DNA of 64,000 bases from assembly GCF_945952055.1 (NCBI RefSeq), contig NZ_CAMFHB010000011.1, forward strand, positions 62,001 through 126,000. The letters are read 5' to 3'. Each line of letters begins with the position of its first letter. Positions within the stretch are counted from its first letter, which is position 1. This stretch comes from an uncultured Alsobacter sp. Lineage in GTDB: Bacteria > Pseudomonadota > Alphaproteobacteria > Rhizobiales > Beijerinckiaceae. The position numbers and the translations under genes are program-made. Below are positions 10,095 to 18,628 of this stretch, in pieces. The notes under the pieces are model-generated. The model had not been told where the DNA came from. It searched no databases and saw only the letters and a list, made by a program, of their open reading frames with translations.

Positions 10095-10628
10095 ATGAAC
10101 CGACGCCTTCGGGTTGCCGCCGTCGTTTCCGCTTCGATCTGGGCCGCCGGCTGCCAGCAGGGCATGGAAGGCGCCGCCGTGAGCGCCCCCGGGGTTCCGG
10201 TGGCCGTGGAGACCATCGAAGGGGCGCCGGACGCCCTGCGGGCCAAGGTCAACGCCGAAGTCGCGACACAGGCCTCCGCCCGCCGCATCGAGCTCGTGTC
10301 GGGCGAGAGCGCGCCGCGCTACCGCCTGAAGGGCTATCTCACCGCCTACCCGACCGAGAACGGCGAGACGGCGCTGGCCTTCGTGTGGGACGTGTTCGAC
10401 GCTTCCAAGAAGCGCGCGCAGCGCGTCTCCACCACCACCATCGCCCGGGGCCAGTCGCAGGATCCGTGGCAGCAGATCGGCGAAACGCAGATCGCCAAGG
10501 CGGCGTCCCAGAGCATGAACGAGGTCGCGAGCTTCCTCGCCGCCTCGGGAACGCCGACCGAGACCTCCGACGTGGGCCCGCGCATGGCCGGCACCAACAA
10601 GGCGCTCGGGTTCAGCGCAGCCGAGTGA
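10095..10628 (+). CDS. Putative lipoprotein
   Basis: A 177-aa protein with a lipoprotein signal peptide: basic MNRRLR, a hydrophobic core and the lipobox-like WAAGC ending at Cys20. The rest is soluble and contains RYRLKGYLTAYPTENGET and FVWDVFDASKKRAQRVSTT, reminiscent of small periplasmic lipoproteins of Hyphomicrobiales with no known function. A good ribosome-binding site (GGGAGGA, 10082-10088) lies 6-7 bases before the ATG at 10095. It follows the hydrolase gene by 50 bp and may share its transcript. Confidence 0.82.
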   Translation: MNRRLRVAAVVSASIWAAGCQQGMEGAAVSAPGVPVAVETIEGAPDALRAKVNAEVATQASARRIELVSGESAPRYRLKGYLTAYPTENGETALAFVWDVFDASKKRAQRVSTTTIARGQSQDPWQQIGETQIAKAASQSMNEVASFLAASGTPTETSDVGPRMAGTNKALGFSAAE

Positions 10629-10701
10629 GCGGCCAGGACGATCGCCCGCCGACCTTCGGATCGCCCCTCCCAAGTCCTTCGTGAAGGCGGTCGAAAACGC
10701 A

Positions 10702-10734
10702 ACGGGGCGGCGTGTCCCGGACACGCCGCCCCGT
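10702..10734 (-). terminator. Hairpin terminator of ilvE
   Basis: The arms ACGGGGCGGCGTGTCC (10702-10717) and GGACACGCCGCCCCGT (10719-10734) form a near-perfect 16-bp inverted repeat. On the minus strand the hairpin is followed by TGCGTTTTCG, giving a short T-tract. It lies 22 bp after the ilvE stop, so it most likely ends the ilvE transcript. Confidence 0.75.
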
Positions 10735-10755
10735 CTCGCATCGAACAAGAGGTCG

Positions 10756-11646
10756 TCAGGCCGCCGCGGCGGCCTTCGGGCGCACTTCGGCGGAGTAGTC
10801 CTCGACCAGCGTGCGGGTGATGTTGCCGGGCTGGTAGCTGTGCGGGCCGACCTGCGACACCGGCGTGACTTCCGCGGCCGTGCCGGTGATGAAGCACTCG
10901 TTGAAGCTCGGCAGCTCGTCCGGCATGATCCGGCGCTCGATGACGTCGATGCCGCGCCGCTTGGCGAGGTCGATCGTCGTGCGCCGCGTGATGCCGTCCA
11001 GGAAGCAGTCGGCGATCGGGGTGTGGATGGCGCCGTCCTTCGTGAAGAACACGTTGGCGCCGGTGCACTCCGCCACGCGGCCCTGCCAGTCATACATCAG
11101 GGCGTCCGCAAAACCCTTCTTCTCCGCGCGATGCTTGGAGATGGTGCAGATCATGTAGAGGCCGGCGGCCTTGGCCTCCGACGGCGCGGTCATCGGGTCG
11201 GGGCGGCGATAGTCCGCGATGTCGAGCTTGATGCCCTTCATCTTGGTCTCGATGTCGAACATCGAGGGCCAGTCCCACACGGCGATAGCGACGTGGATGG
11301 TCGAGTGCTGGGCGGCGACGGCCATCATCTCGGACCCGCGCCAGGCGACGGGGCGGACATAGGCGTCCTTCATGTTGTTGAGCTCGAGCACCTTGTGCTT
11401 GGCGGCGTCGATCTCGGCGACCGAATAAGGGATCGTGAAGTCCAGGATCGAGGCCGACTTGTGCAGGCGCTCGGAATGCTCGGTGGACTTGAAGATCTGG
11501 CCGCCATAGGCGCGCTCGCCCTCGAACACGCATGACCCGTAATGCAGGCCATGGGTGAGCACGTGCACCTTCGCGTCGGTCCAGGGCACGATCTGGCCGT
11601 CGAACCAGATATAACCTTCGCGACGGTCGAACGGGATCACGGACAT
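10756..11646 (-). CDS. ilvE: Branched-chain amino-acid aminotransferase
   Basis: A 296-aa PLP-dependent cytosolic enzyme for the last step of Leu, Ile and Val synthesis. The PLP lysine is Lys159 in SEAKAAGLYM, at the same number as in E. coli IlvE. Other family segments are the N-terminal IWFDGQIVPWTDAKVHVLTH, the FEGERAY loop at 41-47, and DWQGRVAECTGANVFF near residues 188-203. A perfect hairpin terminator follows the stop. The gene diverges from a MarR regulator, and a palindromic operator candidate (11766-11786) lies between the two. Confidence 0.96.
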   Translation of the reverse strand: MSVIPFDRREGYIWFDGQIVPWTDAKVHVLTHGLHYGSCVFEGERAYGGQIFKSTEHSERLHKSASILDFTIPYSVAEIDAAKHKVLELNNMKDAYVRPVAWRGSEMMAVAAQHSTIHVAIAVWDWPSMFDIETKMKGIKLDIADYRRPDPMTAPSEAKAAGLYMICTISKHRAEKKGFADALMYDWQGRVAECTGANVFFTKDGAIHTPIADCFLDGITRRTTIDLAKRRGIDVIERRIMPDELPSFNECFITGTAAEVTPVSQVGPHSYQPGNITRTLVEDYSAEVRPKAAAAA

Positions 11647-11765
11647 GGCCTACTCTCCTTGGGCTTGGGCGGCGGGACGGGATCGGCTCCGGAAGGGGCC
11701 TTTCCCGCAGGCGTCGGTTCTTTCCTTTCGCCGCGAGGCCTTGACGAGTAACAATCACTCTGAAA

Positions 11766-11786
11766 TATGTCAACAACGCTGACATA
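11766..11786. promoter_or_regulatory. Operator-like palindrome between ilvE and marR
   Basis: TATGTCA (11766-11772), a 7-base spacer ACAACGC, and TGACATA (11780-11786) make a perfect inverted repeat of 7-bp arms in the 162-bp divergent region between ilvE and the MarR gene. Size and AT-rich arms fit a MarR-type operator. It lies 23 bp before the MarR start codon, where bound protein would block transcription. The binding protein is inferred, not shown. Confidence 0.6.
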
Positions 11787-11808
11787 AAATCGGAGCGGCT
11801 CCCCCGCG

Positions 11809-12342
11809 ATGCAGACGGCCCTCGACACCGCGCTGGCAAAGCCGGCCGATCCCCATGCCGAACCGCCTCTTTTCGACCTCATCGAACTGCTCTTCTTCGC
11901 CTATCGCGATTTCGTCGGCGATCCGGACAGGATTCTGGAGCAGTATGGATTTGGACGCGCCCATCATCGGGTGCTGCACTTCGTCAACCGCAACCCCGGC
12001 CTGACGATCGCGGCCCTTCTCGATATCCTGAGGATCACGAAGCAGAGCCTGAACCGCGTGCTGAAGGAACTGATCGAGCAAGGCTATGTCGAGCAGCAGG
12101 CCGGCGAGACGGATCGCCGGCAGCGGCTGCTGTTTGCCACGGCGAGCGGCCGTGCGCTCGCGCTCGACCTCGCGACCCTGCAGACCCGCCGCATCGCCCA
12201 CGCGATCGAGGAGGCCGGCCCGGAGGCCGCGGCGGCCGCCCGGCGGTTCCTCGCGGCCATGATCGACACGGAGGGCGCGGGTGTGCCGAGCCGCTTCGGC
12301 GAGGAGGCAGGCTCGCTCGACGACCCGGAGAAGCGACCTTGA
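11809..12342 (+). CDS. MarR-family transcriptional regulator (PetP-like)
   Basis: A 177-aa DNA-binding protein with a winged helix-turn-helix at about residues 60-110: NPGLTIAALLDILRITKQSL (helices), VLKELIEQGYVEQQ, and a wing GETDRRQRLLF. It overlaps the next gene, a response regulator, by TTGA, and a histidine kinase follows. The MarR-response regulator pair resembles PetP-PetR of Rhodobacter; that parallel is from memory of the family, not proved here. It likely regulates itself through the palindrome just upstream. Confidence 0.9.
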   Translation: MQTALDTALAKPADPHAEPPLFDLIELLFFAYRDFVGDPDRILEQYGFGRAHHRVLHFVNRNPGLTIAALLDILRITKQSLNRVLKELIEQGYVEQQAGETDRRQRLLFATASGRALALDLATLQTRRIAHAIEEAGPEAAAAARRFLAAMIDTEGAGVPSRFGEEAGSLDDPEKRP

Positions 12343-13064
12343 ACGCGGCGCGCTCCGTCGCCGTCCCGGCCGACGATGCACCCCACGTGCTCATCGTCGA
12401 CGATGACCGGCGCATCCGCGACCTGCTGTCCCGCTTTCTCACCGAGAACGGCTACCGCGTCTCCACCGCCAAGGACGCGGCCGAAGCCCGCGGGCGCATC
12501 GCCAACCTGCTCTTCGACGGCTACGTCATCGACGTGATGATGCCCGGCGAGAACGGCTTCGACCTGGCGCAGTGGGTCCGCGAATCCTCGAGCGTTCCGA
12601 TTCTGATGCTCACCGCCCGCGCCGACGCCAAGGACAGGGTGCGGGGGTTGGAGATCGGCGCGGACGACTACCTGCCCAAGCCCTTCGAGCCGCGCGAACT
12701 CGTCCTGCGCCTCAACAACATCATCCGCCGGACGGCCTCGTCCGCGCCGGCCACGCCGGCGCCGACGCAGCCCGAGCTCGTCCGGTTCGGACCCTACTTC
12801 TACCGCCTCGACAAGGGCGAGCTGCGCCACGGCGACGAGATCATCCGGATCACCGAGCGCGAGCGCGAGATGCTGACGATCCTGGCCCGCCAGCCCGGCG
12901 AGACCGTGCCGCGCGAAGCGCTGGCCGGGCGCGGCGAGCTTTCGAACGAACGGACCGTCGACGTCCAGATCAACCGGCTGCGCCGCAAGATCGAGACGGA
13001 CCCCGCCAACCCCCTGCTGCTCCAGACGGTCCGCGGGAGCGGCTACCGGCTGGTCGTCGAGTAG
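12339..13064 (+). CDS. OmpR-family response regulator (PetR-like)
   Basis: A 241-aa two-component regulator. The receiver domain (about 15-125) keeps the acidic pocket VDDDR at 20-24, the phosphoryl acceptor Asp65 in YVIDVMMPG, and Lys114 in LPKPF. The C-terminal OmpR-type winged helix (about 145-240) has ITEREREMLTILARQPGE and VQINRLRRKIE with the closing GSGYRLVVE. The start is TTG at 12339, overlapping the MarR stop by 4 bases (TTGA), which suggests coupled translation. The cognate kinase follows 4 bp after the stop. Confidence 0.95.
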   Translation: MNAARSVAVPADDAPHVLIVDDDRRIRDLLSRFLTENGYRVSTAKDAAEARGRIANLLFDGYVIDVMMPGENGFDLAQWVRESSSVPILMLTARADAKDRVRGLEIGADDYLPKPFEPRELVLRLNNIIRRTASSAPATPAPTQPELVRFGPYFYRLDKGELRHGDEIIRITEREREMLTILARQPGETVPREALAGRGELSNERTVDVQINRLRRKIETDPANPLLLQTVRGSGYRLVVE

Positions 13065-13068
13065 CGCC

Positions 13069-14439
13069 ATGGCCGCCGCCGAACAGGTCCTGCGGCGACC
13101 CTCCTCCGCCTGGCGCAAGGCCAGCCGGTTCGTCGGCGCCCGCATGCCCAAGGGCCTGTTCGCACGCGCGCTGATCATCATCATCGCACCGATGGTGATC
13201 CTGCAGTCGGTGCTCGCCTATGCCTTCATGGAGCGTCACTGGCAGACGGTGACGCGCCGGCTTTCCGCCGCGGTCACGCAGGACATCGCCGCGCTCATCG
13301 ACATCGCCGAGAGCTATCCGCAGGACGCCGACTACGAGACGCTGTCGCGCATCGCCGGCGACAGGCTGGCGCTCGACGTCGAGATGCTGCCGCCGGGGCC
13401 GCTCCCGAGCCCCGCGCCCAAGCCGTTCTTCTCGATCCTCGATTCCAGCCTCTCGCACGAGTTGCGCCGGCAGATCGGCCGGCCCTTCTGGATCGACACG
13501 GTGGGCAAGTCCAACCTCGTGGAGATCCGGGTCCAGCTGGACCGTGGCATCCTGCGGGTGCTGACGCGCCGCTCGCAGGCCTATGCGTCCAACTCGCACA
13601 TCTTCCTCATGTGGATGGTGGGCACCTCGCTGGTGCTGCTCGGCATCGCGGTGATCTTCCTGCGCAACCAGATCCGCCCGATCCTGCGTCTGGCCGAGGC
13701 GGCGGAGAGCTTCGGCAAGGGCCGCGAGATCGACTTCACGCCGCGCGGAGCGCGCGAGGTGCGCCAGGCCGGCCATGCCTTCATCGAGATGCGGCGGCGC
13801 GTGGAGCGCGCCATCGAGCAGCGCACCGCGATGCTGAACGGCGTGAGCCACGACCTGCGCACGATCCTGACCCGGTTCAAGCTGTCGCTGGCCCTGATGG
13901 AGGACGACGACGTGCCGGAGATCGACGCCCTGAAGAAGGACGTCGACGAGATGAGCCGCATGCTGGAGGCCTATCTCGCCTTTGCCCGCGGCGATGCCGG
14001 CGAGCAGTCGGCGCCCACCGACATGGGCGCCCTGCTCGAGGAGCTGAAGGCCGACGCAGAGCGCGCCGGCCATGCGACCCAGGTGGCGGTGAGCGGGGAC
14101 CCCATCGCCACCGTTCGCCCCGACGCGTTCAAGCGCTGCATCGGCAACCTCGTGTCGAACGCGGCCCGCCACGGGGACCGGATCGCCATTTCGGCGGTGC
14201 GTGATCCGCGATGGCTGACCATCATCGTCGACGACGACGGCCCTGGCATTCCGACCGACCAGCGCGACGAGGTCTTCAAGCCGTTCGTGCGCCTCGACGA
14301 GGCCCGCAACGTCGACGAGGGCGGAACCGGGCTCGGCCTCGCCATCGCCCGCGACATCGCGCGATCCCACGGCGGCGACGTGATGCTGGCCGACAGCCCC
14401 CTGGGCGGCCTGCGCGCCACCGTCCGCGTGCCGGTGTGA
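13069..14439 (+). CDS. Sensor histidine kinase, EnvZ-like
   Basis: A 456-aa inner-membrane kinase. A first transmembrane helix (ALIIIIAPMVILQSVLAYAF, about 34-53), a periplasmic part of about 120 residues, a second helix (MWMVGTSLVLLGIAVIFL, about 182-199), HAMP, then HisKA with His261 in NGVSHDLRTILTRFKLSL. The HATPase domain shows NLVSNAARHGD (N box), DDDGPGIP (G1) and GTGLGLAIA (G2). The usual HDLRTP proline is Ile in this branch. It lies directly after its response regulator. Signal unknown. Confidence 0.94.
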   Translation: MAAAEQVLRRPSSAWRKASRFVGARMPKGLFARALIIIIAPMVILQSVLAYAFMERHWQTVTRRLSAAVTQDIAALIDIAESYPQDADYETLSRIAGDRLALDVEMLPPGPLPSPAPKPFFSILDSSLSHELRRQIGRPFWIDTVGKSNLVEIRVQLDRGILRVLTRRSQAYASNSHIFLMWMVGTSLVLLGIAVIFLRNQIRPILRLAEAAESFGKGREIDFTPRGAREVRQAGHAFIEMRRRVERAIEQRTAMLNGVSHDLRTILTRFKLSLALMEDDDVPEIDALKKDVDEMSRMLEAYLAFARGDAGEQSAPTDMGALLEELKADAERAGHATQVAVSGDPIATVRPDAFKRCIGNLVSNAARHGDRIAISAVRDPRWLTIIVDDDGPGIPTDQRDEVFKPFVRLDEARNVDEGGTGLGLAIARDIARSHGGDVMLADSPLGGLRATVRVPV

Positions 14440-14452
14440 CGCCGGCGCGGCT

Positions 14453-15241
14453 TCACGCCAACGCGATGGCCGCGATCAGCCGGCCGTAGTCCGGCTCGCT
14501 GCGGTGCACCGTCCGCCGGTAGCTGTAGAAGCGGGTTTCGTCGGCGTAGGTGCACAGGCCGAGGTCCACGAACCGGCCGATGCCGGATCGCCCCATGCGG
14601 TCTGCGATGTAGGCGGGAAGATCGAACATCGCATGGCGCTCGCGCGCCGACGGCGTGAAGTAGCGGGCGTTGGCCGGGTCGACGTCGAGGAAGCGCTGCG
14701 AGAACTCCGGGCCCACTTCGTAGGCCGCGCGGCTGATCGTCGGGCCCAGCACGGCCACCGTGTCGGACCGCCGGGCGCCGAGCCCCTCCATTGCCGCCAG
14801 GGTGCTTTCGATCACGCCGGTGAAGGCCCCTTTCCAGCCCGAGTGGCAGGCCCCGATGACGCCGGCCCTGGGATCGGCGAACAGGATCGGGCCGCAGTCG
14901 GCGCTGGCGACGGCGAGGGCCAGGCCGCGCTCCGCGGTCACGAGGCCGTCGGCCTTGGGGCGGTCGCCGGGCCAGGGGCCACGGGCCACCACCACGTCGG
15001 GCGAATGCACCTGGTGGACGTTGACGAGCCGCTCGGGGGCGACGCCCAGGGCTGCCGCCATGCGGGCGCGGTTCTCGCGGACGTCGGCCTGGTCGTCGCC
15101 CGAACCCTGGCCGCCATTGAGGCTCGCGTAGATGCCCTTCGACACGCCGCCCTCGCGGGTGAAGAAGGCATGGCGCACGCCGGGAAGGCTCAGCGGCTCG
15201 GCCTCGATCCGACCGGGGAGGGGATGGTCGATGGCGCTCAC
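14453..15241 (-). CDS. pgeF: Peptidoglycan editing factor PgeF (multicopper laccase-domain family)
   Basis: A 262-aa protein of the YfiH/PgeF family, which removes misincorporated L-Ser from peptidoglycan precursors (UDP-MurNAc-L-Ser) in E. coli and was earlier called a polyphenol oxidase. Family segments with the metal-binding Cys and His residues are present: HAFFTREGGVSKGIYASLN, VHQVHSPDVV, SADCGPILFADP and GACHSGWKGAFTG. It overlaps the stop of the upstream methyltransferase gene by 4 bases, ending the lgt-methyltransferase-pgeF group. Confidence 0.92.
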   Translation of the reverse strand: MSAIDHPLPGRIEAEPLSLPGVRHAFFTREGGVSKGIYASLNGGQGSGDDQADVRENRARMAAALGVAPERLVNVHQVHSPDVVVARGPWPGDRPKADGLVTAERGLALAVASADCGPILFADPRAGVIGACHSGWKGAFTGVIESTLAAMEGLGARRSDTVAVLGPTISRAAYEVGPEFSQRFLDVDPANARYFTPSARERHAMFDLPAYIADRMGRSGIGRFVDLGLCTYADETRFYSYRRTVHRSEPDYGRLIAAIALA

Positions 15242-16359
15242 GATGATTCTCCACCTGGGGACCTGGACAGTTCCCCGGCCTGCGGGACGCTGTCAAACCC
15301 GGCCGGGGTGCCCAGGCCGGCCTGGGTGACCGCGAGCACCTTGAAGAGCGAACCCATGCCCGCGGGCCCCTCGTCGGTGAGGCGGGCGAGGGCGCGGCGC
15401 TGGGCCTCGCCGCCGTCCGCGGCGCGGCGCGACAGCGCGGCCGCCCGCGCCGCGATCCCGAGCTCCCGCAGGAACGCGCCCTGTCCGACCGGGCCGTGGA
15501 CGGCCGCACCCGCGCCGCGCGCCGCGACGCCCAGCGCGTGGAAGTCGACGTGCACGGTGAGGTCGGCCTCCCCGGGATCGGCGAGGACGTCGACGAAGGC
15601 GTGCCGCTTCAGGGCCTGGAGCGTGTCGCCCAGGGCCGGGCCCTCATAGCCGTAGTCGATGGCGAGCATCGCTCCCCCGGTCGCGGCGATGCGGCCGGCC
15701 AGCGTGGCGGCGATGCGCGTGCCCAGCTCGTGGAGTTCGAGCACGCCTCCGTCGGGACCGGCGGGAGCCGAGGCCGGGAAGGCCTCCGGCGCGAGCCCGA
15801 AGATCAGCCCGCCGGCGTCGTCGAGCCCCACCAGCCGCTCATGCCAGCGGCCGCCCCTGGCGACGATCTGGCGCACCGGCAACGCGTCGAAGAACTCGTT
15901 GGCGACCACGAGGAGGGGACCGTCCGGCAGGTCCTCGATTCCCGCGTGCCAGGACACGGCGACACCCGCCTCCGCCAGCGTGGCACGCTGCCTCTCCCGC
16001 AGGACGGGACTGGTCTCGACGAGATGGACCTCGAGCGCGTCGCGGAAGCCCGGCACGATGCGGGCGGCCCGCAGCGCATCGGCCATCAGCGTGCCGCGGC
16101 CGGGCCCCAGTTCCACCAGCAGCACGCGGCCCGGCCTGCCCATGCGCTGCCACGCGTCGGCGCACCACAGCCCCACGAGTTCGCCGAACATCTGCGAGAT
16201 CTCGGGAGCCGTGGTGAAGTCGCCGTCCGCGCCGAAGGGGTCGCGCGTCATGTAGTAGCCGAAGCGCGGATCGCCCAGGCAGAGCGCCATGTAGCGCGCC
16301 ACCGTGATGGGGCCCTCGACCGCGATGAGCCGCGCGAGTTCCGCGTGCAGCGGGGTCAC
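15238..16359 (-). CDS. SAM-dependent methyltransferase, MidA/NDUFAF7 family
   Basis: A 373-aa protein of the family that includes NDUFAF7/MidA, which in mitochondria methylates an arginine of complex I. The frame stays open upstream, but the start is taken as GTG at 16359 because it overlaps the lgt stop in a GTGA and yields the family N-terminus ([20 protein letters not shown], then [21 protein letters not shown]). The SAM-binding motif is [18 protein letters not shown] near residues 78-95. A C-terminal target in bacteria is not established. It lies between lgt and pgeF with 4-bp overlaps on both sides. Confidence 0.9.
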   Translation of the reverse strand: MTPLHAELARLIAVEGPITVARYMALCLGDPRFGYYMTRDPFGADGDFTTAPEISQMFGELVGLWCADAWQRMGRPGRVLLVELGPGRGTLMADALRAARIVPGFRDALEVHLVETSPVLRERQRATLAEAGVAVSWHAGIEDLPDGPLLVVANEFFDALPVRQIVARGGRWHERLVGLDDAGGLIFGLAPEAFPASAPAGPDGGVLELHELGTRIAATLAGRIAATGGAMLAIDYGYEGPALGDTLQALKRHAFVDVLADPGEADLTVHVDFHALGVAARGAGAAVHGPVGQGAFLRELGIAARAAALSRRAADGGEAQRRALARLTDEGPAGMGSLFKVLAVTQAGLGTPAGFDSVPQAGELSRSPGGESS

Positions 16360-17195
16360 GTGCCGGCACTCTCGCGCCGGGCCCGCCGGGAATAGGCCAC
16401 CAGCACGAGCCCGGCGGCGATGAGGGGCAGCGACAGCAGCATGCCCATGGTCGCGCCGCCGAACAGGTAGCCGAGCTGGGCGTCTGGCTCGCGGAAGAAC
16501 TCGCAGGCGATCCGCGCCAGCCCGTAGCCGATCCCGAACAGACCGGAGACGAGGCCCGGCCGGCGCAGGGCACCGCCGCGGATCGCCAGGGCGAGCACCA
16601 CGAACAGCACCAGGCCCTCGAGGGCCGCCTCGTAGAGCTGGCTGGGGTGGCGCGGCACGGGCCCGCCGTTGGGGAACACCATCGCCCAGGGCACGTCGGC
16701 GGCCCGGCCCCAGAGTTCGCCGTTGATGAAGTTGGCGATGCGGCCGAGCAGCAGGCCGATCGGTGCGACCGCGGCGGCGACGTCGGCCAGCGACAGGACC
16801 GGCAGGCCGCGGCGCCGGGCCAGGACGACCAGCGCCAGCGCGCAGCCGAACAGGCCGCCGTGGAAGGACATGCCGCCCTTCCACACCGCCAGGATCTCGC
16901 CCGGGTTGGCGAGGAAGAAGGGCAGGTTGTAGAAGAGCACGTATCCCGTTCGCCCGCCGATCACGACGCCAAGCGCCGCATAGACGAGAAGGTCGTCGAG
17001 GTGCTCCGCGGTCGGGCGCACCCGCCCGCCCCATAGGGCTTCCGTCGCGGCGAGCCTTCGCGCGTAGAGCCAGCCGCCGATGAGGCCGACGACATAGGCC
17101 AGCGCGTACCAACGGATGGCGAAGGGCCCGACCTGCACGAGAACGGGGTCGATCACCGGAAACGGAATCGCGAGGGTGATCATGCGGGACGGCAC
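16356..17195 (-). CDS. lgt: Prolipoprotein diacylglyceryl transferase
   Basis: A 279-aa inner-membrane enzyme that transfers diacylglycerol from phosphatidylglycerol to the lipobox cysteine of prolipoproteins. About seven hydrophobic segments are visible. The Lgt signature is complete in [14 protein letters not shown] near residues 150-163. The membrane motif with the essential His appears as [11 protein letters not shown] near residues 105-115. ATG at 17195 gives [23 protein letters not shown] at 17183 is an alternative. It starts the lgt-methyltransferase-pgeF group. The product of pgsA (elsewhere in this window) leads to its lipid substrate. Confidence 0.96.
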   Translation of the reverse strand: MPSRMITLAIPFPVIDPVLVQVGPFAIRWYALAYVVGLIGGWLYARRLAATEALWGGRVRPTAEHLDDLLVYAALGVVIGGRTGYVLFYNLPFFLANPGEILAVWKGGMSFHGGLFGCALALVVLARRRGLPVLSLADVAAAVAPIGLLLGRIANFINGELWGRAADVPWAMVFPNGGPVPRHPSQLYEAALEGLVLFVVLALAIRGGALRRPGLVSGLFGIGYGLARIACEFFREPDAQLGYLFGGATMGMLLSLPLIAAGLVLVAYSRRARRESAGT

Positions 17196-17467
17196 ATCCT
17201 GGCTGGCGCGGACGGCTTGCCCGCACGCCCTGCATGCGACGCATGCCGCGGAGCGTCAAGCTGAGGCCGGACGGGGCAGCAGCGCCGGCGGGGTGCACGG
17301 CTCGCGGCAGACGTGCTAAAGCAGGCCCGCGAGCGGCGACGCAGGCCCGCCTGAAACGGCGGGGACGGCAGGCGCGGCTCGGGGACGGGCCGCTTCCTGG
17401 CGGGGCGGCCGGTCCGGCTGGAGTGGAGGGACGCGGCGCCTTTGCCGCCCTCGCAAGGAGACGACCC

Positions 17468-17725
17468 ATGGCCCAGAACCGCATCCTCGACGACATGGCG
17501 CGCCTCTTCACGGACGCGGCCGGCATGGCCCAGGGCGTGCGCCGCGAGGCGGAGGGCGTGATGAAGGCGCAGCTGGAGCGCCTCATCCGCGACATGGACG
17601 TCGTGAGCCGCGAGGAGTTCGAGGCCGTGCGCGAGATGGCTGTTCTCGCGCGTGAAGAGAACGAGCGGCTGGCGGCCCGCATCGCCGCGCTCGAGGCCCG
17701 CATGGGCGCCTCGTCGGGGGACTGA
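17468..17725 (+). CDS. ubiK: Ubiquinone biosynthesis accessory factor UbiK (BMFP-type)
   Basis: An 85-aa coiled-coil protein. The N-terminus MAQNRILDDMARLFTDAAGM is an amphipathic segment, and the C-terminal half (VSREEFEAVREMAVLAREEN, then ERLAARIAALEARM) is the trimeric coiled coil of the BMFP/UbiK family, which aids ubiquinone synthesis and can fuse membranes in vitro. An AAGGAG ribosome-binding site (17455-17460) lies 7 bases before the ATG at 17468. It diverges from lgt across a 272-bp gap in which I see no other gene. Confidence 0.9.
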   Translation: MAQNRILDDMARLFTDAAGMAQGVRREAEGVMKAQLERLIRDMDVVSREEFEAVREMAVLAREENERLAARIAALEARMGASSGD

Positions 17726-17888
17726 TCGACCCCCGCGCGGACCCCGCCGCGGACGATCGCTTGTGGACGGACGGACCGTGCCGATTGTCGCGGGACCCCG
17801 AATCCAAGACGGTCCAACTCGCTCGTTGTGCGGCACGACTCGCCCGCGCTATCGTCGGAACAGGAAGTGATTCGCCGGCTTAGTCACA

Positions 17889-17907
17889 GAGATTCAATGT
17901 GAATCTC
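17889..17907. promoter_or_regulatory. Perfect palindrome upstream of the YbjN-like gene
   Basis: GAGATTCA (17889-17896), ATG, TGAATCTC (17900-17907) is a perfect inverted repeat of 8-bp arms, about 113 bp before the proposed start of the YbjN-like gene and 163 bp after ubiK. It could be an operator or a hairpin in a leader transcript. No T-tract follows, so a terminator is unlikely. Confidence 0.4.
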
Positions 17908-18020
17908 GGGTGGCGGCGAATGTGGTGTCCACCGGGGTTCTTCGCCCCGGAGGCAACGTGTTCCGGTGTTTGTGTGCGACCGCGTACCCACGGAACCAGC
18001 CACTCGAGCCGGGGAACGGC

Positions 18021-18524
18021 ATGGCCGCCATGGAAGTCGAAGTCGTCGAAAGAGCAGAACATCCGCTGGACGTGGTAGAGCGTCTTGCGAACACGCATGA
18101 CTGGAGGTTCGACCGCGCCGACGAGAACGAGATCTCGGTTTCGGTGACGGGTTCATGGTGCGAGTACCACGTCGCGTTCACCTGGCTCGACGACATGGAG
18201 GCGCTTCACGTCGCCTGCGCCTTCGACCTCAAGATTCCCGTGCGCCGTCGTCCGGACTTCATCGAACTGGTGTCGCTGATCAACGAGCAGCTCTGGGTCG
18301 GCCATTTCGACCTCTGGAATTCGGAAGACGTGGTGATGTTCCGCCACTCCCTGCTTCTGGCAGGCGGGGCGGAACCCAACGGCCGGCAGTGCGAGAGCCT
18401 GCTCAAGGTCGCGATCGATGCCTGCGATCGCTATTACCAGGCGTTCCAGTTCGTCCTGTGGGCCGGCAAGACGCCGCGCGAGGCCCTGGAAGGCGCCATG
18501 TTCGAGACGGCCGGAGAGGCCTGA
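18021..18524 (+). CDS. YbjN-domain protein
   Basis: The chosen start at ATG 18021 gives a 167-aa protein (MAAMEVEVVERAEHPLDVVE); the frame is open to 17910 but those extra residues are not family-like. The domain includes EISVSVTGSWCEYHVAFTWL, LHVACAFDLKIPVRRRPDF and INEQLWVGHFDLW, characteristic of YbjN proteins of alphaproteobacteria. The fold is related to type III secretion chaperones; the molecular role is unknown. It precedes proC by about 100 bp on the same strand, an order often seen in Hyphomicrobiales. Confidence 0.88.
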   Translation: MAAMEVEVVERAEHPLDVVERLANTHDWRFDRADENEISVSVTGSWCEYHVAFTWLDDMEALHVACAFDLKIPVRRRPDFIELVSLINEQLWVGHFDLWNSEDVVMFRHSLLLAGGAEPNGRQCESLLKVAIDACDRYYQAFQFVLWAGKTPREALEGAMFETAGEA

Positions 18525-18628
18525 TCGTCCGGGCCGTCGCCCGGGGTGACAATTCGCCTCGTTCTCCTGCATAAAGCCATCGACGGTGCACCGCCGGCGC
18601 GGTGCGGTCTGTGCAGTGAGGCGCCGCG

